Positions 53,179 through 62,342 of a stretch of DNA of 64,000 nucleotides are shown one piece after another. Position 1 is the first letter of the stretch. Every line of letters starts with the position of its first letter. Source of the stretch: JALHST01 sp963798435 (GTDB lineage Bacteria > Bacteroidota > Bacteroidia > Flavobacteriales > Flavobacteriaceae); assembly GCA_963798435.1 (NCBI GenBank), contig CAWCTF010000004.1, forward strand, positions 434,001-498,000, given 5' to 3'. Position numbers and translations under genes: made by a program. The notes below the pieces were generated by a model, which was not told the origin of the DNA, made no database searches, and was given only the letters and a program-made list of their open reading frames with translations.

Positions 53179-54168
53179 TCAGACAAAACCTTTTTTTACC
53201 AAATATTCAGCAATCTGAATCGCATTCGTCGCAGCTCCTTTTCTCAAGTTGTCGGCCACAATCCACATATTAAGGGTATTTCGTTGCGTTTCATCCCTTC
53301 GGATTCGGCCGACAAAAACCTCATCTTTCCCGTTGGCATAAATGGGCATCGGATACGTATTTGTATCTGGATTATCTTGTACGGTTACTCCTGGTGCTGC
53401 CGTCAGCAATTTTCTCACTTCGTTTAATTCGAAGTCGTTTTCGAATTCGACATTGACTGATTCGGAATGTCCTCCTGCAGTAGGAATTCGTACCGCGGTC
53501 GCGGTTACCGAAAAGGTCCGGTCATCGAATATTTTTTGAGGTTCACGTGCCAATTTCATTTCTTCTTTAGTGTACCCATTTTCAAGGAAAACATCGCAAT
53601 GTGGCAAGGCGTTGCGACCAATAGGATAGGGGTAGGCCATTTCTCCTTGAACACCGGCTATCTCATTTTCAAGTTGTCGTACCGCTTTGAGACCTGTACC
53701 AGAGACCGATTGATAGGTAGATACTACCACCCGTTTCATTTTATACTTTTTATGCAAGGGTGCTAGTGCCATGACCATCTGTATGGTCGAACAATTGGGG
53801 TTGGCTATTATTTTGTCGTCTGCCGTCAAAACATGGGAATTGATTTCAGGAACCACTAGTTTTATGTCGGGATGCATGCGCCAGGCGGAGGAATTATCTA
53901 CTACGATAGTACCAACTGCCGCGAATTTGGGGGCCCATTCCAAGGAAGTATCCCCACCGGCTGAAAAAATGGCAATATTGGGACGGGCTGCCACAGCATC
54001 AGATAAGCCCATTACAGCATATTCGGCACCCTTAAAGGTCAGTTTTTTCCCTACCGATCGTTCGGACGCTACCAATAATAATTCTGAAATGGGAAAATTG
54101 CGTTCTGCCAATACTTGAAGCATTACCTCCCCCACCATTCCCGTGGCACCAACTACCGCTACTTTCAT
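53179..54168 (-). CDS. asd: Aspartate-semialdehyde dehydrogenase
   Basis: 329 aa, standard length. NADPH-binding MKVAVVGATGMVGEVMLQVL, active-site cysteine C126 in IIANPNCSTIQMVMALAPL, and the later VRIPTAGGHSESVNVEFEND with the catalytic His. It makes aspartate semialdehyde for lysine/diaminopimelate, threonine and methionine synthesis. A plausible promoter and a terminator bracket it, so it looks monocistronic. Confidence 0.97.
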   Translation of the reverse strand: MKVAVVGATGMVGEVMLQVLAERNFPISELLLVASERSVGKKLTFKGAEYAVMGLSDAVAARPNIAIFSAGGDTSLEWAPKFAAVGTIVVDNSSAWRMHPDIKLVVPEINSHVLTADDKIIANPNCSTIQMVMALAPLHKKYKMKRVVVSTYQSVSGTGLKAVRQLENEIAGVQGEMAYPYPIGRNALPHCDVFLENGYTKEEMKLAREPQKIFDDRTFSVTATAVRIPTAGGHSESVNVEFENDFELNEVRKLLTAAPGVTVQDNPDTNTYPMPIYANGKDEVFVGRIRRDETQRNTLNMWIVADNLRKGAATNAIQIAEYLVKKGFV

Positions 54169-54270
54169 TTTTACAATTTAAAATTTGTATGCAACCCTTT
54201 TCGATAGGTCATCCTGCGATCCATCAAGCCGATCGAACTGACTACAGATTTGGAGGTTGAATTTGGAAGG

Positions 54271-54301
54271 CAAAGGTACTTCAACAAAGTATAGCGAGCA
54301 A
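54271..54301 (-). promoter_or_regulatory. Promoter of asd
   Basis: Reading the minus strand: TTG at 54301-54299, a 20-bp spacer, then TACCTTTG (54278-54271), an exact TAnnTTTG -7 box, about 100 bp before the asd start. Confidence 0.55.
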
Positions 54302-54374
54302 GGGCCAATTCTTATAATTATAAAAATATAACAAAATGTTATAAAAATTAAATGATTGCTATATGTCACAATGT

Positions 54375-54402
54375 AAAAACCCCTGCTGACGGCAGGGGTT
54401 TA
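54375..54402 (-). terminator. Intrinsic terminator after mscL
   Basis: Minus strand: AAACCCCTGC, loop CGTC, GCAGGGGTTTTT. A very GC-rich stem with T-tail, about 47 bp past the mscL stop. Confidence 0.85.
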
Positions 54403-54448
54403 CTGGTTTAGTTGGTTTATTTGTAAGTAAATCCTTTGACCTGAAGGC

Positions 54449-54853
54449 TTATTTTTTTAAGAGGTCCCTAATCTGGGTCAAGAGTTCTTCCTGAGTAGGT
54501 CCCGCAGGTGGTGGCGGTGGTGGCGGTGTTTTTGTTTTTTGATAGGCCTTAATGATAATGAACATTACTAAGCCTACAATAAACAGATTGACGATAGTAT
54601 TGATCCAGTTCCCATAGGCAATAACGGCTCCACCTGCCTCTTTTGCGGCAGCCAAGGTATCATAATCCTTTCCATCCATAGCATAGAATAAGTTGGCAAA
54701 ATCGACGCCACCAGAAAAGTACCCTACAAAGGGCATTGCTATATCGGTAACAAAGCCATTGATAACCGCACCCAAGGCACCTGCCATTATGACGGCTACG
54801 GCAAATTCGATGACGTTCCCGGTCATTATGAAATTCTTAAACTCCTTTAGCAT
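54449..54853 (-). CDS. mscL: Large-conductance mechanosensitive channel
   Basis: 134 aa. N-terminal amphipathic helix MLKEFKNFIMTGNVIEFAVA, TM1 VIMAGALGAVINGFVTDIAM, a periplasmic loop, TM2 NTIVNLFIVGLVMFIIIKAY, then a proline-rich linker (TKTPPPPPPPAGP) and the short C-terminal helix. It releases solutes on hypo-osmotic shock. The glycines and alanines lining the pore are conserved. Own terminator downstream. Confidence 0.97.
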   Translation of the reverse strand: MLKEFKNFIMTGNVIEFAVAVIMAGALGAVINGFVTDIAMPFVGYFSGGVDFANLFYAMDGKDYDTLAAAKEAGGAVIAYGNWINTIVNLFIVGLVMFIIIKAYQKTKTPPPPPPPAGPTQEELLTQIRDLLKK

Positions 54854-54934
54854 ACGTGAAAGATTTAGTTGGTTAATGAATAGTGTCTTGCAATGTAATA
54901 AAAAAAAGTATTCCTTAACAGAATGTTAAAAAAA

Positions 54935-56044
54935 TTAGTCGTTGACGAAGATTCGTGTTACCCTCTGAGAAATACCAGTAAGTAGCTCGTAGGATATCGT
55001 GCCGCCAAATGCGGCAAATGCCTCGGCATTCGGATTTTCGCCGAAAACAACTACTTCATCGCCTTCTTGGCAAGGGATTCCGGTGATATCGATCATAATC
55101 ATGTCCATGCAGACATTACCAATAATAGGAGCATATTTTCCGTGGATATTTACAAAGGCCCTATCATTTCCATAGTGGCGTCCAATGCCATCGGCATGGC
55201 CCAGCGGTAAGGTGGCCGTGACCTTTTGCCCTTGAGAGGCAAAGGCACGATTGTACCCCACTGTTTCCCCGGGTTCTATTGTATGGATCTGGGAAATGAT
55301 CGTTTTCAAAGTGGCAATTGGGCGCAATTGCAAATCGATGGCCTTGGCGTTACTAAAACCATATAACCCGATGCCACTTCTGACCATATCTAATTGTGCT
55401 TCCGGAAAATTAATGATGCCCGAGGTATTCAGTATGTGTTTACGCGTAGGATGTCCCAGGGACGCATCAATTGCCTTGCCAATTGAAAGAAAGCGTGCGA
55501 TTTGTTTCCTTGTAAATGCGATTTCATTTAGGTCTTCCGATGCCGCCAAATGAGAAAAGATCGAGGCTACCTTTATCACGTTGCTTCCCTGGATTCGATC
55601 CATGATCCATGGTACTTCGTTTTCCAAGAACCCCAATCTATTTAAACCGGTATTGAACTTTAAATGTATTGGATACTCCTTTTGAGAATGCCTCTGGGCT
55701 GTAGCCAAAAACGCTTCCAGAATTTTAGGCGAGTAGATACTGGGTTCCAAACATCGTTCGATCATGGCGTTAAAATTGACCGACTGTGGGTGTAACACTA
55801 AGATGGGTTTGGTGATGCCGGCATCGCGTAGGGCAATGCCTTCCTTTACATAGGCAACGGCAAAGTAATCGACCCCCAGATGTTCTAATTTTCGGGCAAT
55901 TTCAGATGCATCGCTGCCATAGGCGAATGCTTTTACAACGGCTAAAAATAATGTGTTAGCGTGTAACCTTGATTTTAAGAATCGATAATTATGTGCAAGC
56001 GCCCTTAGATCGATCTCGAGTACCGTCTCATTGACTTTAGGCAT
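54935..56044 (-). CDS. alr: Alanine racemase
   Basis: 369 aa, standard length. PLP-binding lysine K38 in FLAVVKAFAYGSDASEIARK, catalytic Tyr in VGYNRAFASQGQK, and NVCMDMIMIDITG near the end. It interconverts L- and D-alanine for peptidoglycan. It begins within the last codons of tdk (8-bp overlap), implying one transcript. Confidence 0.96.
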   Translation of the reverse strand: MPKVNETVLEIDLRALAHNYRFLKSRLHANTLFLAVVKAFAYGSDASEIARKLEHLGVDYFAVAYVKEGIALRDAGITKPILVLHPQSVNFNAMIERCLEPSIYSPKILEAFLATAQRHSQKEYPIHLKFNTGLNRLGFLENEVPWIMDRIQGSNVIKVASIFSHLAASEDLNEIAFTRKQIARFLSIGKAIDASLGHPTRKHILNTSGIINFPEAQLDMVRSGIGLYGFSNAKAIDLQLRPIATLKTIISQIHTIEPGETVGYNRAFASQGQKVTATLPLGHADGIGRHYGNDRAFVNIHGKYAPIIGNVCMDMIMIDITGIPCQEGDEVVVFGENPNAEAFAAFGGTISYELLTGISQRVTRIFVND

Positions 56045-56681
56045 TGGACTTTTTTGTGTTGGGAGGGACTTCTTCAGATGTCACATCGATTCCACGAACT
56101 CGTTCCTTTAGCATAGCCTTGTAGAAAGCGGCTCTGCTTAGTGGTTCGTACTCCTCTGTTTCGCCTAATAAGACCAATTTATCATTGTTCGATTTTCGAT
56201 AGCTGTAATTTGCAAGGTTACCAGTTCGGGTGCAGATTGCATGCACCTTCGTTACATATTCGGCTGTAGCCATAAGTGCCGGCATAGGACCAAACGGATT
56301 GCCCTTAAAATCCATATCGAGGCCAGCAACCACGACGCGTACCCCTTTATTGGCAAGATCATTGCATACCGTAACGATCTCATCATCAAAAAACTGGGCC
56401 TCATCAATTCCTACCACGTCACAGGTATCCCCTAAAATTCGAATATTGGCAGCAGCTGGAACGGGTGTTGAACGTATTTCATTGGCATCATGTGAAACCA
56501 CCATTTCCTCATTGTATCGGGTATCAACCATAGGTTTAAAGATTTCTACCTTTTGTTTGGCAAACTGGGCCCGTTTCAATCTTCGAATCAATTCCTCGGT
56601 CTTTCCGGAAAACATTGAACCACAGATTACCTCTATCCAACCGAATTGTTCCTTATGATTAACGGTGTTTTCGAGAAACAT
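56037..56681 (-). CDS. tdk: Thymidine kinase
   Basis: 214 aa of the type II thymidine kinase family. The P-loop is VICGSMFSGKTEELIRRLKR; the Asp/Glu motif is VVGIDEAQFFDDEI; the lasso and zinc region have KVHAICTRTGNLANYSYR and the thymidine-contact LGETEEYEPLSRAAF. One zinc pair is reduced compared with E. coli Tdk (only a single Cys visible in KVHAICTRTG), as often in Bacteroidetes. Upstream gene of the tdk-alr unit. Confidence 0.95.
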   Translation of the reverse strand: MFLENTVNHKEQFGWIEVICGSMFSGKTEELIRRLKRAQFAKQKVEIFKPMVDTRYNEEMVVSHDANEIRSTPVPAAANIRILGDTCDVVGIDEAQFFDDEIVTVCNDLANKGVRVVVAGLDMDFKGNPFGPMPALMATAEYVTKVHAICTRTGNLANYSYRKSNNDKLVLLGETEEYEPLSRAAFYKAMLKERVRGIDVTSEEVPPNTKKSNA

Positions 56682-57067
56682 TTTGTAATTTTAGACGAAA
56701 ATAAGTTGTTTTTCCGTTCTAATTATAGGTATACTTAAAATTAGTAAAAAAGGCACACCTTTTGCAATAGAATAAACTAAAAGCCATCAACTGCCATATT
56801 AGGTTTATGGCGTTCTATTTTTTATTGCCAAAAACTCGAAATGCTCGCTTAAAACTTGGATAGTAGTAAGGGGAATGTTCGAAAGGGGCGGCAATCAAAG
56901 CCTGGGGAATAGGTGTTGGGCCACCCATCAAAAGGACATTGAAATAGCAAGAATTCTTGGGGCACCCATGTAAAGCAACTTTATTCAATGTGCAGCACAA
57001 CTAGGTACTTGTGGGGACCCTTTTTTTGAAAGGATGGATTTTCAATTGATACTAAAGAATTGAACGA
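56682..57067. other. Intergenic region without a recognised gene
   Basis: 386 bp between tdk and the next plus-strand gene. A 61-codon minus-strand frame (56815-57000) ends SPYYYPSFKRAFRVFGNKK and could be a decayed C-terminus, but nothing in it is recognisable. AT-rich stretches near 56700-56780 probably hold the tdk-alr promoter. Confidence 0.4.
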
Positions 57068-57757
57068 ATGAAAAAAAAATTGAAAGAAGAGCTTCGAAAG
57101 TTGTCTACCGATATCATAACGTCCCGTGATTTAAAGGACATTACTGATATCTATGAAGCGGCCAAAGGACTTTATGAAAAATTGGCGGTTTTGAAGTTCA
57201 TCGAGGAAGAACTCCATGACATCGAGGTGGATGTTTCAAAAAATATAATTGCCTCAAAATTTGAAAAAATGGCCAATGCAGTGCTAAGTGCCAATGCTTC
57301 AGTTCCAGAAAGTAATCCACATGATGAGGATATCATGATTCCTGGAATAGATACCATTAAGGGAATGGTCTCCGAGATGCCGAACAGTACCCCTGTAGAT
57401 GAGGTATTGAGTGAGTTTTTGTCAAAACCTAATCTGATGAAAAACGAAAAGGAATTATTCATGCCCCTTTCTGGCAAAAACGCAACAGAGGATATCAAAC
57501 CAAAATCATTAAACGATAAACTTGCCAATACCCATATAAAAATCGATTTGAACAATCGATTGGCATTTGTAAAGCATTTGTTCAACGGCAGTAGTGAAGA
57601 TTACAATCGGGTACTTTCCCAATTAAATACCATAAAAACAGAGGAACGTTCTATCGCTTTTATCACGAATATGGTCAAGCCCGATTATAACGATTGGCAA
57701 GGAAAGGAAGAATACGAAAACCGATTCATGGAATTAATTTCGCGAAGATTTTCGTAG
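57068..57757 (+). CDS. Hypothetical protein, conserved flavobacterial type
   Basis: 229 aa, acidic and largely helical. It opens with KKKLKEELRKLSTDIITSRD, which may form a coiled coil, followed by YEKLAVLKFIEEELHDIEVD, a low-complexity middle, and a C-terminal half with NNRLAFVKHLFNGSSEDYNR and VKPDYNDWQGKEEYENRFME. The latter looks like a short conserved module seen in proteins beside rsmI in this family. No function known; cytoplasmic. Confidence 0.75.
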   Translation: MKKKLKEELRKLSTDIITSRDLKDITDIYEAAKGLYEKLAVLKFIEEELHDIEVDVSKNIIASKFEKMANAVLSANASVPESNPHDEDIMIPGIDTIKGMVSEMPNSTPVDEVLSEFLSKPNLMKNEKELFMPLSGKNATEDIKPKSLNDKLANTHIKIDLNNRLAFVKHLFNGSSEDYNRVLSQLNTIKTEERSIAFITNMVKPDYNDWQGKEEYENRFMELISRRFS

Positions 57758-57784
57758 CAATGCTTTTTCAAAGAGAAAATTTGG

Positions 57785-57825
57785 GCCGGAAGTTGTTCAA
57801 CTTACTTTCGGCTTCTTATTTTTAA
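57785..57825 (+). terminator. Terminator-like hairpin before rsmI
   Basis: GCCGGAAGT and ACTTACTTTCGGC pair (with a bulge) around TGTTCA, followed by TTCTTATTTTT. It ends 4 bp before the rsmI start, so it may also shape rsmI translation. Confidence 0.45.
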
Positions 57826-57828
57826 CAA

Positions 57829-58500
57829 ATGGGAAAACTATTCTTGGTTCCAACACCGATCGGAAATTTAGAGGACATCACCTTGCGGGCCATTCGCGTC
57901 CTAAAAGAAGTCGATCTTATTTTGGCCGAAGACACGCGTACAAGCGGCATGCTTTTGCGACATTTCACTATTTCGACACCCATGCAAAGCCACCATATGC
58001 ATAATGAACATAAAAGGGTCGATACAATCGTAGAAAGATTGCTTGGTGGAGAAACAATCGCCTTGATTTCCGATGCAGGGACCCCCGGAATCTCGGACCC
58101 TGGTTTTTTGTTAACGCGTGCCTGTATCGCGCAACAAATTGAAGTTGAATGCCTACCGGGGGCAACTGCATTTGTACCGGCTTTGGTCAATAGCGGCTTG
58201 CCCAATGATAAGTTTGTTTTTGAGGGCTTTCTTCCTGTTAAAAAAGGCAGACAAACTCGTTTGCTTTTGCTGGCCGAGGAGACAAGAACCCTAATTATCT
58301 ACGAATCGCCCCATAAAATTCTGAAGACCCTATCACAATTTTTGGAATACTTTGGATCCGAAAGACAGATTTCGGTTTCCCGAGAGCTAACAAAAATGTA
58401 CGAGGAAACGATTCGAGGCACGATTTCGGAAGTTTTGGCGCATTTCTCCCAAAAACCACCCAAAGGCGAAATCGTTATCATCATTGCCGGGAAGAAATAA
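57829..58500 (+). CDS. rsmI: 16S rRNA (cytidine1402-2'-O)-methyltransferase
   Basis: 223 aa, the short form of the family. MGKLFLVPTPIGNLEDITLR and VDLILAEDTRTSGMLLRHF are the signature; LISDAGTPGISDPGFLL and CLPGATAFVPALVNSGLP follow, all tetrapyrrole-methylase fold. With RsmH it modifies C1402 of 16S rRNA to tune decoding. The DUF819 gene starts 13 bp downstream. Confidence 0.97.
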   Translation: MGKLFLVPTPIGNLEDITLRAIRVLKEVDLILAEDTRTSGMLLRHFTISTPMQSHHMHNEHKRVDTIVERLLGGETIALISDAGTPGISDPGFLLTRACIAQQIEVECLPGATAFVPALVNSGLPNDKFVFEGFLPVKKGRQTRLLLLAEETRTLIIYESPHKILKTLSQFLEYFGSERQISVSRELTKMYEETIRGTISEVLAHFSQKPPKGEIVIIIAGKK

Positions 58501-58513
58501 AAGATAATCTTCT

Positions 58514-59668
58514 ATGCAAATACCCATATTCGATTCCGTGTTTGCGCCTTGGGGAATCGTCTTGTTTACAGTCATTGCGGTCTATTTTTTAGATCGTTGG
58601 GAGAATCGCCATATAAAATCTCTTTTCGACTGGGTTCCTGCCATTCTGCTGGCCTACATAATACCTTCGATACTTTCCTATCTCTTCAGCGGCGACTATT
58701 CCAACGCGTCTATTCACGATTTTAGCAAGCAGTTTTTCATTCCGTTGGCAATCTGTAGTGTTATGAGCAGTATGTCATTAAGACAGCTAAGGGCAATTGG
58801 ATGGAAACCCATCCTTCTTTTTGTTCTGGGCTCTTTTTTTATTGCCATTTTTCCGGTTATGATGACAATAGGTCTCTTCGATACCATACCGATTTCAAAA
58901 ACATTGATTACAGAAGGCTATTGGAAAGGCATCCCGCCGATAGTGGGCAGTTGGATTGGTGGAAGCACGAGTCAATTGGTATTGAAGGAATTGGTGGAGT
59001 GCCCAGAAAATATTTTTTTGTCGGTGTTGGTAATGGACAATATCCTGGTGAACATCTGGACGGTATTGATGTTTCAGTGTATCAAAAAAAGTGATTGGCT
59101 GAATCGCAAATTCAGGATAACCGATACGGTTATGCCAGACGAAATGAGGGCCGATACAAATACCAAAATGCCGTCCTGGGTTTGCGCGGCAATCTTATTC
59201 GCTTCTGTATTGTCGTGCAATGCCTTGATCGATAGTTTTATAGGGCGTGTCATATTACTCTCGCTAGCAGGTTTGGCCCTGGGTAATCTCTTTCCCCGGT
59301 GGAATTTTCGATTTACCTTAAAGGCCGGTAGCATTCTGATACTCCTAGTCATGGCCGTCTTAGGATTGAAATTACAGTTCGCAACGCTTGGTTTCAATAC
59401 AGTATTCCTGGGTTTCTTGATAGTTTGGTTAGTTGCACATTTTGTTTTTATGATCGGAATTGCCAAACTATTGAATATTCACATGGCCTGGGTGCCCATT
59501 GCGAGTATGGCCAATGTCGGGGGTATCGCTACCGCTCCAGCGGTGACAGCGGCCTATGAAGTAAAATGGATGCCACACGCGATAGTTTTAGCCATATTAA
59601 GCATGGCGACAGGTACGTTTTGGGGGATCTTTACTATTTATTTATTAGAGCGTTATCTACAAGGATAA
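58514..59668 (+). CDS. DUF819 family membrane protein
   Basis: 384 aa with about ten to eleven hydrophobic segments. Family features: FDWVPAILLAYIIPSILSYL, the glycine-rich substrate-like loop GIPPIVGSWIGGSTSQLVLK and the C-terminal MANVGGIATAPAVTAAYEVK. DUF819 proteins are permease-like, related to the glutamate/keto acid transporters of the YjiH/GltS-type fold, with unknown cargo. It sits 13 bp after rsmI, so it is probably in the same transcript. Confidence 0.88.
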   Translation: MQIPIFDSVFAPWGIVLFTVIAVYFLDRWENRHIKSLFDWVPAILLAYIIPSILSYLFSGDYSNASIHDFSKQFFIPLAICSVMSSMSLRQLRAIGWKPILLFVLGSFFIAIFPVMMTIGLFDTIPISKTLITEGYWKGIPPIVGSWIGGSTSQLVLKELVECPENIFLSVLVMDNILVNIWTVLMFQCIKKSDWLNRKFRITDTVMPDEMRADTNTKMPSWVCAAILFASVLSCNALIDSFIGRVILLSLAGLALGNLFPRWNFRFTLKAGSILILLVMAVLGLKLQFATLGFNTVFLGFLIVWLVAHFVFMIGIAKLLNIHMAWVPIASMANVGGIATAPAVTAAYEVKWMPHAIVLAILSMATGTFWGIFTIYLLERYLQG

Positions 59669-59866
59669 AATAGCATACATCGAACTTGTAGAAAAGGTCA
59701 ATGATACTTAAAACGATTCTGGTCTCACAATTAACTCATTGCCATTGCACAAAGTATCTTTTTGGCACATCTTGTTCGAAGCGGTATCAAGTACCCATCT
59801 TGTCATCCAAATTTTTGTTAAGCAGTTGCGCGCTTAATTAAGCGGTAAAATCGCCTATGATTGTTC

Positions 59867-60547
59867 TTAACCCCCTGCAAAAATGTACCCACAGCCGTGC
59901 TCTTGTGCACGACCAAGTGCCCATACTCCAGAAAGAACGGGTTGAATTCCAGGGAGAATGCCACTGACCCAATCAGCATAAGCCGCTGCTGGATCCTAGT
60001 TCATTTTCTGGGCCACTTTATTGCTATATGCCTTGGTGGCCAGATCACAAATGCAGAACATAGCTCCCCGTTCCTGCAAACGTTTTATTCCTTCAATGTC
60101 AGGCAAAGAAAAGTCCCCTTCTTTTGGTTCATAATAGGGGTTTCGCAGGATTGGTTTTCCAGTGTCATGGTCATTAATGCCAAAGACCTCCCCGAGGCTA
60201 TATTTTTCCCACAGTCGGTCTTCCAGAGCTAAACCTATGGCGCTATGTGTTAATACGGTCATTGCTGTCATATCGGCATCTTTGGTGCCGGTTTCATTAT
60301 TGGTCATGTAAAATGCCCAGTTCCAAATAATCGGAAACCCACCATGTGGTGTAGAGCCATCATAAACAATTCGATGGGTTCCTTTGATTTTTTCAAACCA
60401 TTTATTCGCATCATTCATCTTTGATGTGTTGACTTCATGGGAATTCGCATAAATAGGATTTGTAAGCACCCCGATTGTGCTTGCCGTTGCACCAAGTGCC
60501 ATGGCTCCGATAAATTGACGTCTAGTATTATTTTTTGTGCTCGCCAT
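59867..60547 (-). pseudogene. Tat-exported DsrE/DsrF-like protein interrupted by an in-frame amber codon
   Basis: The first part is 183 aa: a Tat signal (NTRRQFIGAMALGATASTIG) and a domain with THRIVYDGSTPHGGFPIIWN, then LTHSAIGLALEDRLWEKYSL and ERGAMFCICDLATKAYSNKV. It ends AQKMN followed by TAG at 59996-59998. The same frame then continues for 42 residues without change of style (DPAAAYADWVSGILPGIQPV to GYIFAGG) and a normal TAA at 59867. The whole would be 225 aa plus the stop position. A single base change (for example AAG to TAG) explains it. Whether it is a pseudogene, a readthrough or a sequence error is open. It lies 4 bp downstream of the cytochrome gene. Confidence 0.8.
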
Positions 60548-60551
60548 GCAT

Positions 60552-61589
60552 TTATTTGGTTTTTGTCATATTATACGTCTGTTTGTAATAATTGATTATT
60601 GGCTCGAAGGGCCCTAGTTGGTGCTGTTCCAGAGGGAATAAATCTGCATATGGGGGATAGGGCGTAGATACGGGTTTTTTCTTCAAATCAGGAAAATCCT
60701 TTTCGGTATGGGCTTTTGTGGGCCTTTTTTGCTGAGTAATATAACCGGCCACATCATAGGCTTCTTCGTCGGTAAGCAAAGGAGCGTCAAAGGTGGTTCC
60801 AAAGGGCATGTTAGCCTTCATAAATTGGGCAGCCGTTATGACACGATTCATGCCGGCACCGTTGTTAAAAGAATCTTCTCCCCAGAGTGGAGGATATTGA
60901 TATGTATAACTACCCGAAGCTTTTTTGCCTTGGCCATCGACGCCATGGCATTCTATGCAGGTCCTTTTAAAGACCTTTTCCCCATTGACAAGATCAACTT
61001 TTCTGTTCGGGATTTCAATTTTAACAAAGCCCTGATCAGCCATTTTTCCATCTTGTGGTGCAAATCGACTTAACCATGTAAGGTACTTAATAAAGGCTTT
61101 CATCTCATTTCCATCTAAAGGTAAGATCTTTCCATTCATACTCCGTTCCATACAGCCATTTATACGTTCCTCAATTGTGCCAATTTTGTTCTCCCTTGCC
61201 CTAAACTGTGGAAATCTATTTACGATTCCAATCAAGGAAGCAGAGAAAGGTTTTGTTCCCGAATACAGGTGACAATTGTTGCAGGCAAGTCTATTTCCGG
61301 CAAAAATGAATTCTTGTTTTCCATTATCCGGACCGATATACTTGGGTGTATTTACAAAGAGCTCATGACCGTACTTTATGATTTTATTTTCCTGGGAATC
61401 ATTTAGCCGTGTTGCATCATATTCTGGGTCACTTGGCACACTAGTGGTTTCAGCTAGTGGCAATACATCTTGGGAAAAAAGATCAAAATAAAGAAGTAGG
61501 GTTACGAATGATACGAGAAGCATTCCTCCACAACAAAGATAAATTTGACGCACTAAGGTTTTAAGCAAGTAAGTGGTCTCATCATTCAT
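60552..61589 (-). CDS. Diheme c-type cytochrome, TsdA-like
   Basis: 345 aa. An N-terminal membrane anchor (CCGGMLLVSFVTLLLYFDLF) and two CxxCH heme sites: ACNNCHLYSGT and TCIECHGVDGQ. Between them is IEERINGCMERSMNGKILPL with MKAFIKYLTWLS, typical of thiosulfate dehydrogenase (TsdA)-type diheme proteins. Periplasmic electron transfer is expected, perhaps on a thiosulfate or related sulfur compound. Middle gene of a minus-strand set with the AhpD-like enzyme upstream and the DsrE-like protein downstream. Confidence 0.9.
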   Translation of the reverse strand: MNDETTYLLKTLVRQIYLCCGGMLLVSFVTLLLYFDLFSQDVLPLAETTSVPSDPEYDATRLNDSQENKIIKYGHELFVNTPKYIGPDNGKQEFIFAGNRLACNNCHLYSGTKPFSASLIGIVNRFPQFRARENKIGTIEERINGCMERSMNGKILPLDGNEMKAFIKYLTWLSRFAPQDGKMADQGFVKIEIPNRKVDLVNGEKVFKRTCIECHGVDGQGKKASGSYTYQYPPLWGEDSFNNGAGMNRVITAAQFMKANMPFGTTFDAPLLTDEEAYDVAGYITQQKRPTKAHTEKDFPDLKKKPVSTPYPPYADLFPLEQHQLGPFEPIINYYKQTYNMTKTK

Positions 61590-61702
61590 AACTACTGATT
61601 GCTTTTTTTGACGAATGTCTTGCAGGGTATGACGAAACCCAATAGACAGTTCAAGTGAATTATGTTTGTAAAAGCAATCAAATACGCCTTTACTAAATTT
61701 TA

Positions 61703-62293
61703 TTATACGTGTTTGCCTGTTTCCCAGCCATGTTTTCCCAAATAGATCTCCCCACTTTCGATAGCCCCTTTTTCAAGAGTCGTGCCCATCGAATCGTTCC
61801 ATCGATTCAGAAATCCGAATAACGAAATAACACCTAATATTTCTACGATTTCGCCTTCGTCCCAATATTCATAAAGATCTTTTTTTATTTGCCCGTTAAC
61901 GGCATTGGGCACCTGCGATGCGGCAAGGGCAAATTCCAATGCCGCCTTTTCGGCCTTTGAGAAAGCGGGGTGTGTACGGTACTCCCAAACATTATCGAGC
62001 TGCTCATTATCCGCACCGTAACGCTCAGCAGCCCGGATGGCATGGGCCTGACAATAGCGACATTCCGCTGCATTGCTACTTACCCATGCTACCAAACGTT
62101 TGAGGGCCGAGGTAACACGGCCTTCGTTGGCCATTACTGCTTTGTTTAGATTGATAAAAGCCTTGGAAATTGCAGGCCGATGTTGCATGGTCAAAACCGA
62201 ATTCGGGCAAAAACCTAAGGTTTCATTGAAGAATTCGGCCAACATTTTTGTGTCTGGATCGTGGTCTGGGTCAAGTGGTGCTACGAGTGGCAT
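61703..62293 (-). CDS. Carboxymuconolactone decarboxylase / AhpD-like peroxidase-related protein
   Basis: 196 aa alpha-helical protein. The CxxC active site with its helper residues is in SSNAAECRYCQAHAIRAAER; the conserved C-terminal half has DEGEIVEILGVISLFGFLNR. Members reduce peroxides or act as disulfide carriers. Transcribed divergently from OsmC, another peroxidase-type protein, with 49 bp between starts, and upstream of a diheme cytochrome, so it may belong to a redox or sulfur-stress group. Confidence 0.92.
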   Translation of the reverse strand: MPLVAPLDPDHDPDTKMLAEFFNETLGFCPNSVLTMQHRPAISKAFINLNKAVMANEGRVTSALKRLVAWVSSNAAECRYCQAHAIRAAERYGADNEQLDNVWEYRTHPAFSKAEKAALEFALAASQVPNAVNGQIKKDLYEYWDEGEIVEILGVISLFGFLNRWNDSMGTTLEKGAIESGEIYLGKHGWETGKHV

Positions 62294-62342
62294 TATACGT
62301 TCTTTTTGTTGTATTTTTATACTTCTAAAGAAACGAAAAAAT

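Noticed and set aside
56815..57000. Minus-strand ORF ending in SFKRAFRVFGNKK
   Set aside because: Short, unlike any family I know, with no suitable start context. Kept only as a remark under the intergenic region.
59996..59998. TAG as a pyrrolysine or other recoded codon
   Set aside because: No pylT/pylS genes or recoding element seen, and Bacteroidetes do not generally use pyrrolysine. A nonsense mutation or error is simpler.
62073..62342. N-terminal extension of OsmC
   Set aside because: It covers the AhpD-like gene on the other strand; OsmC homologues begin near MGSTNQITTKW.
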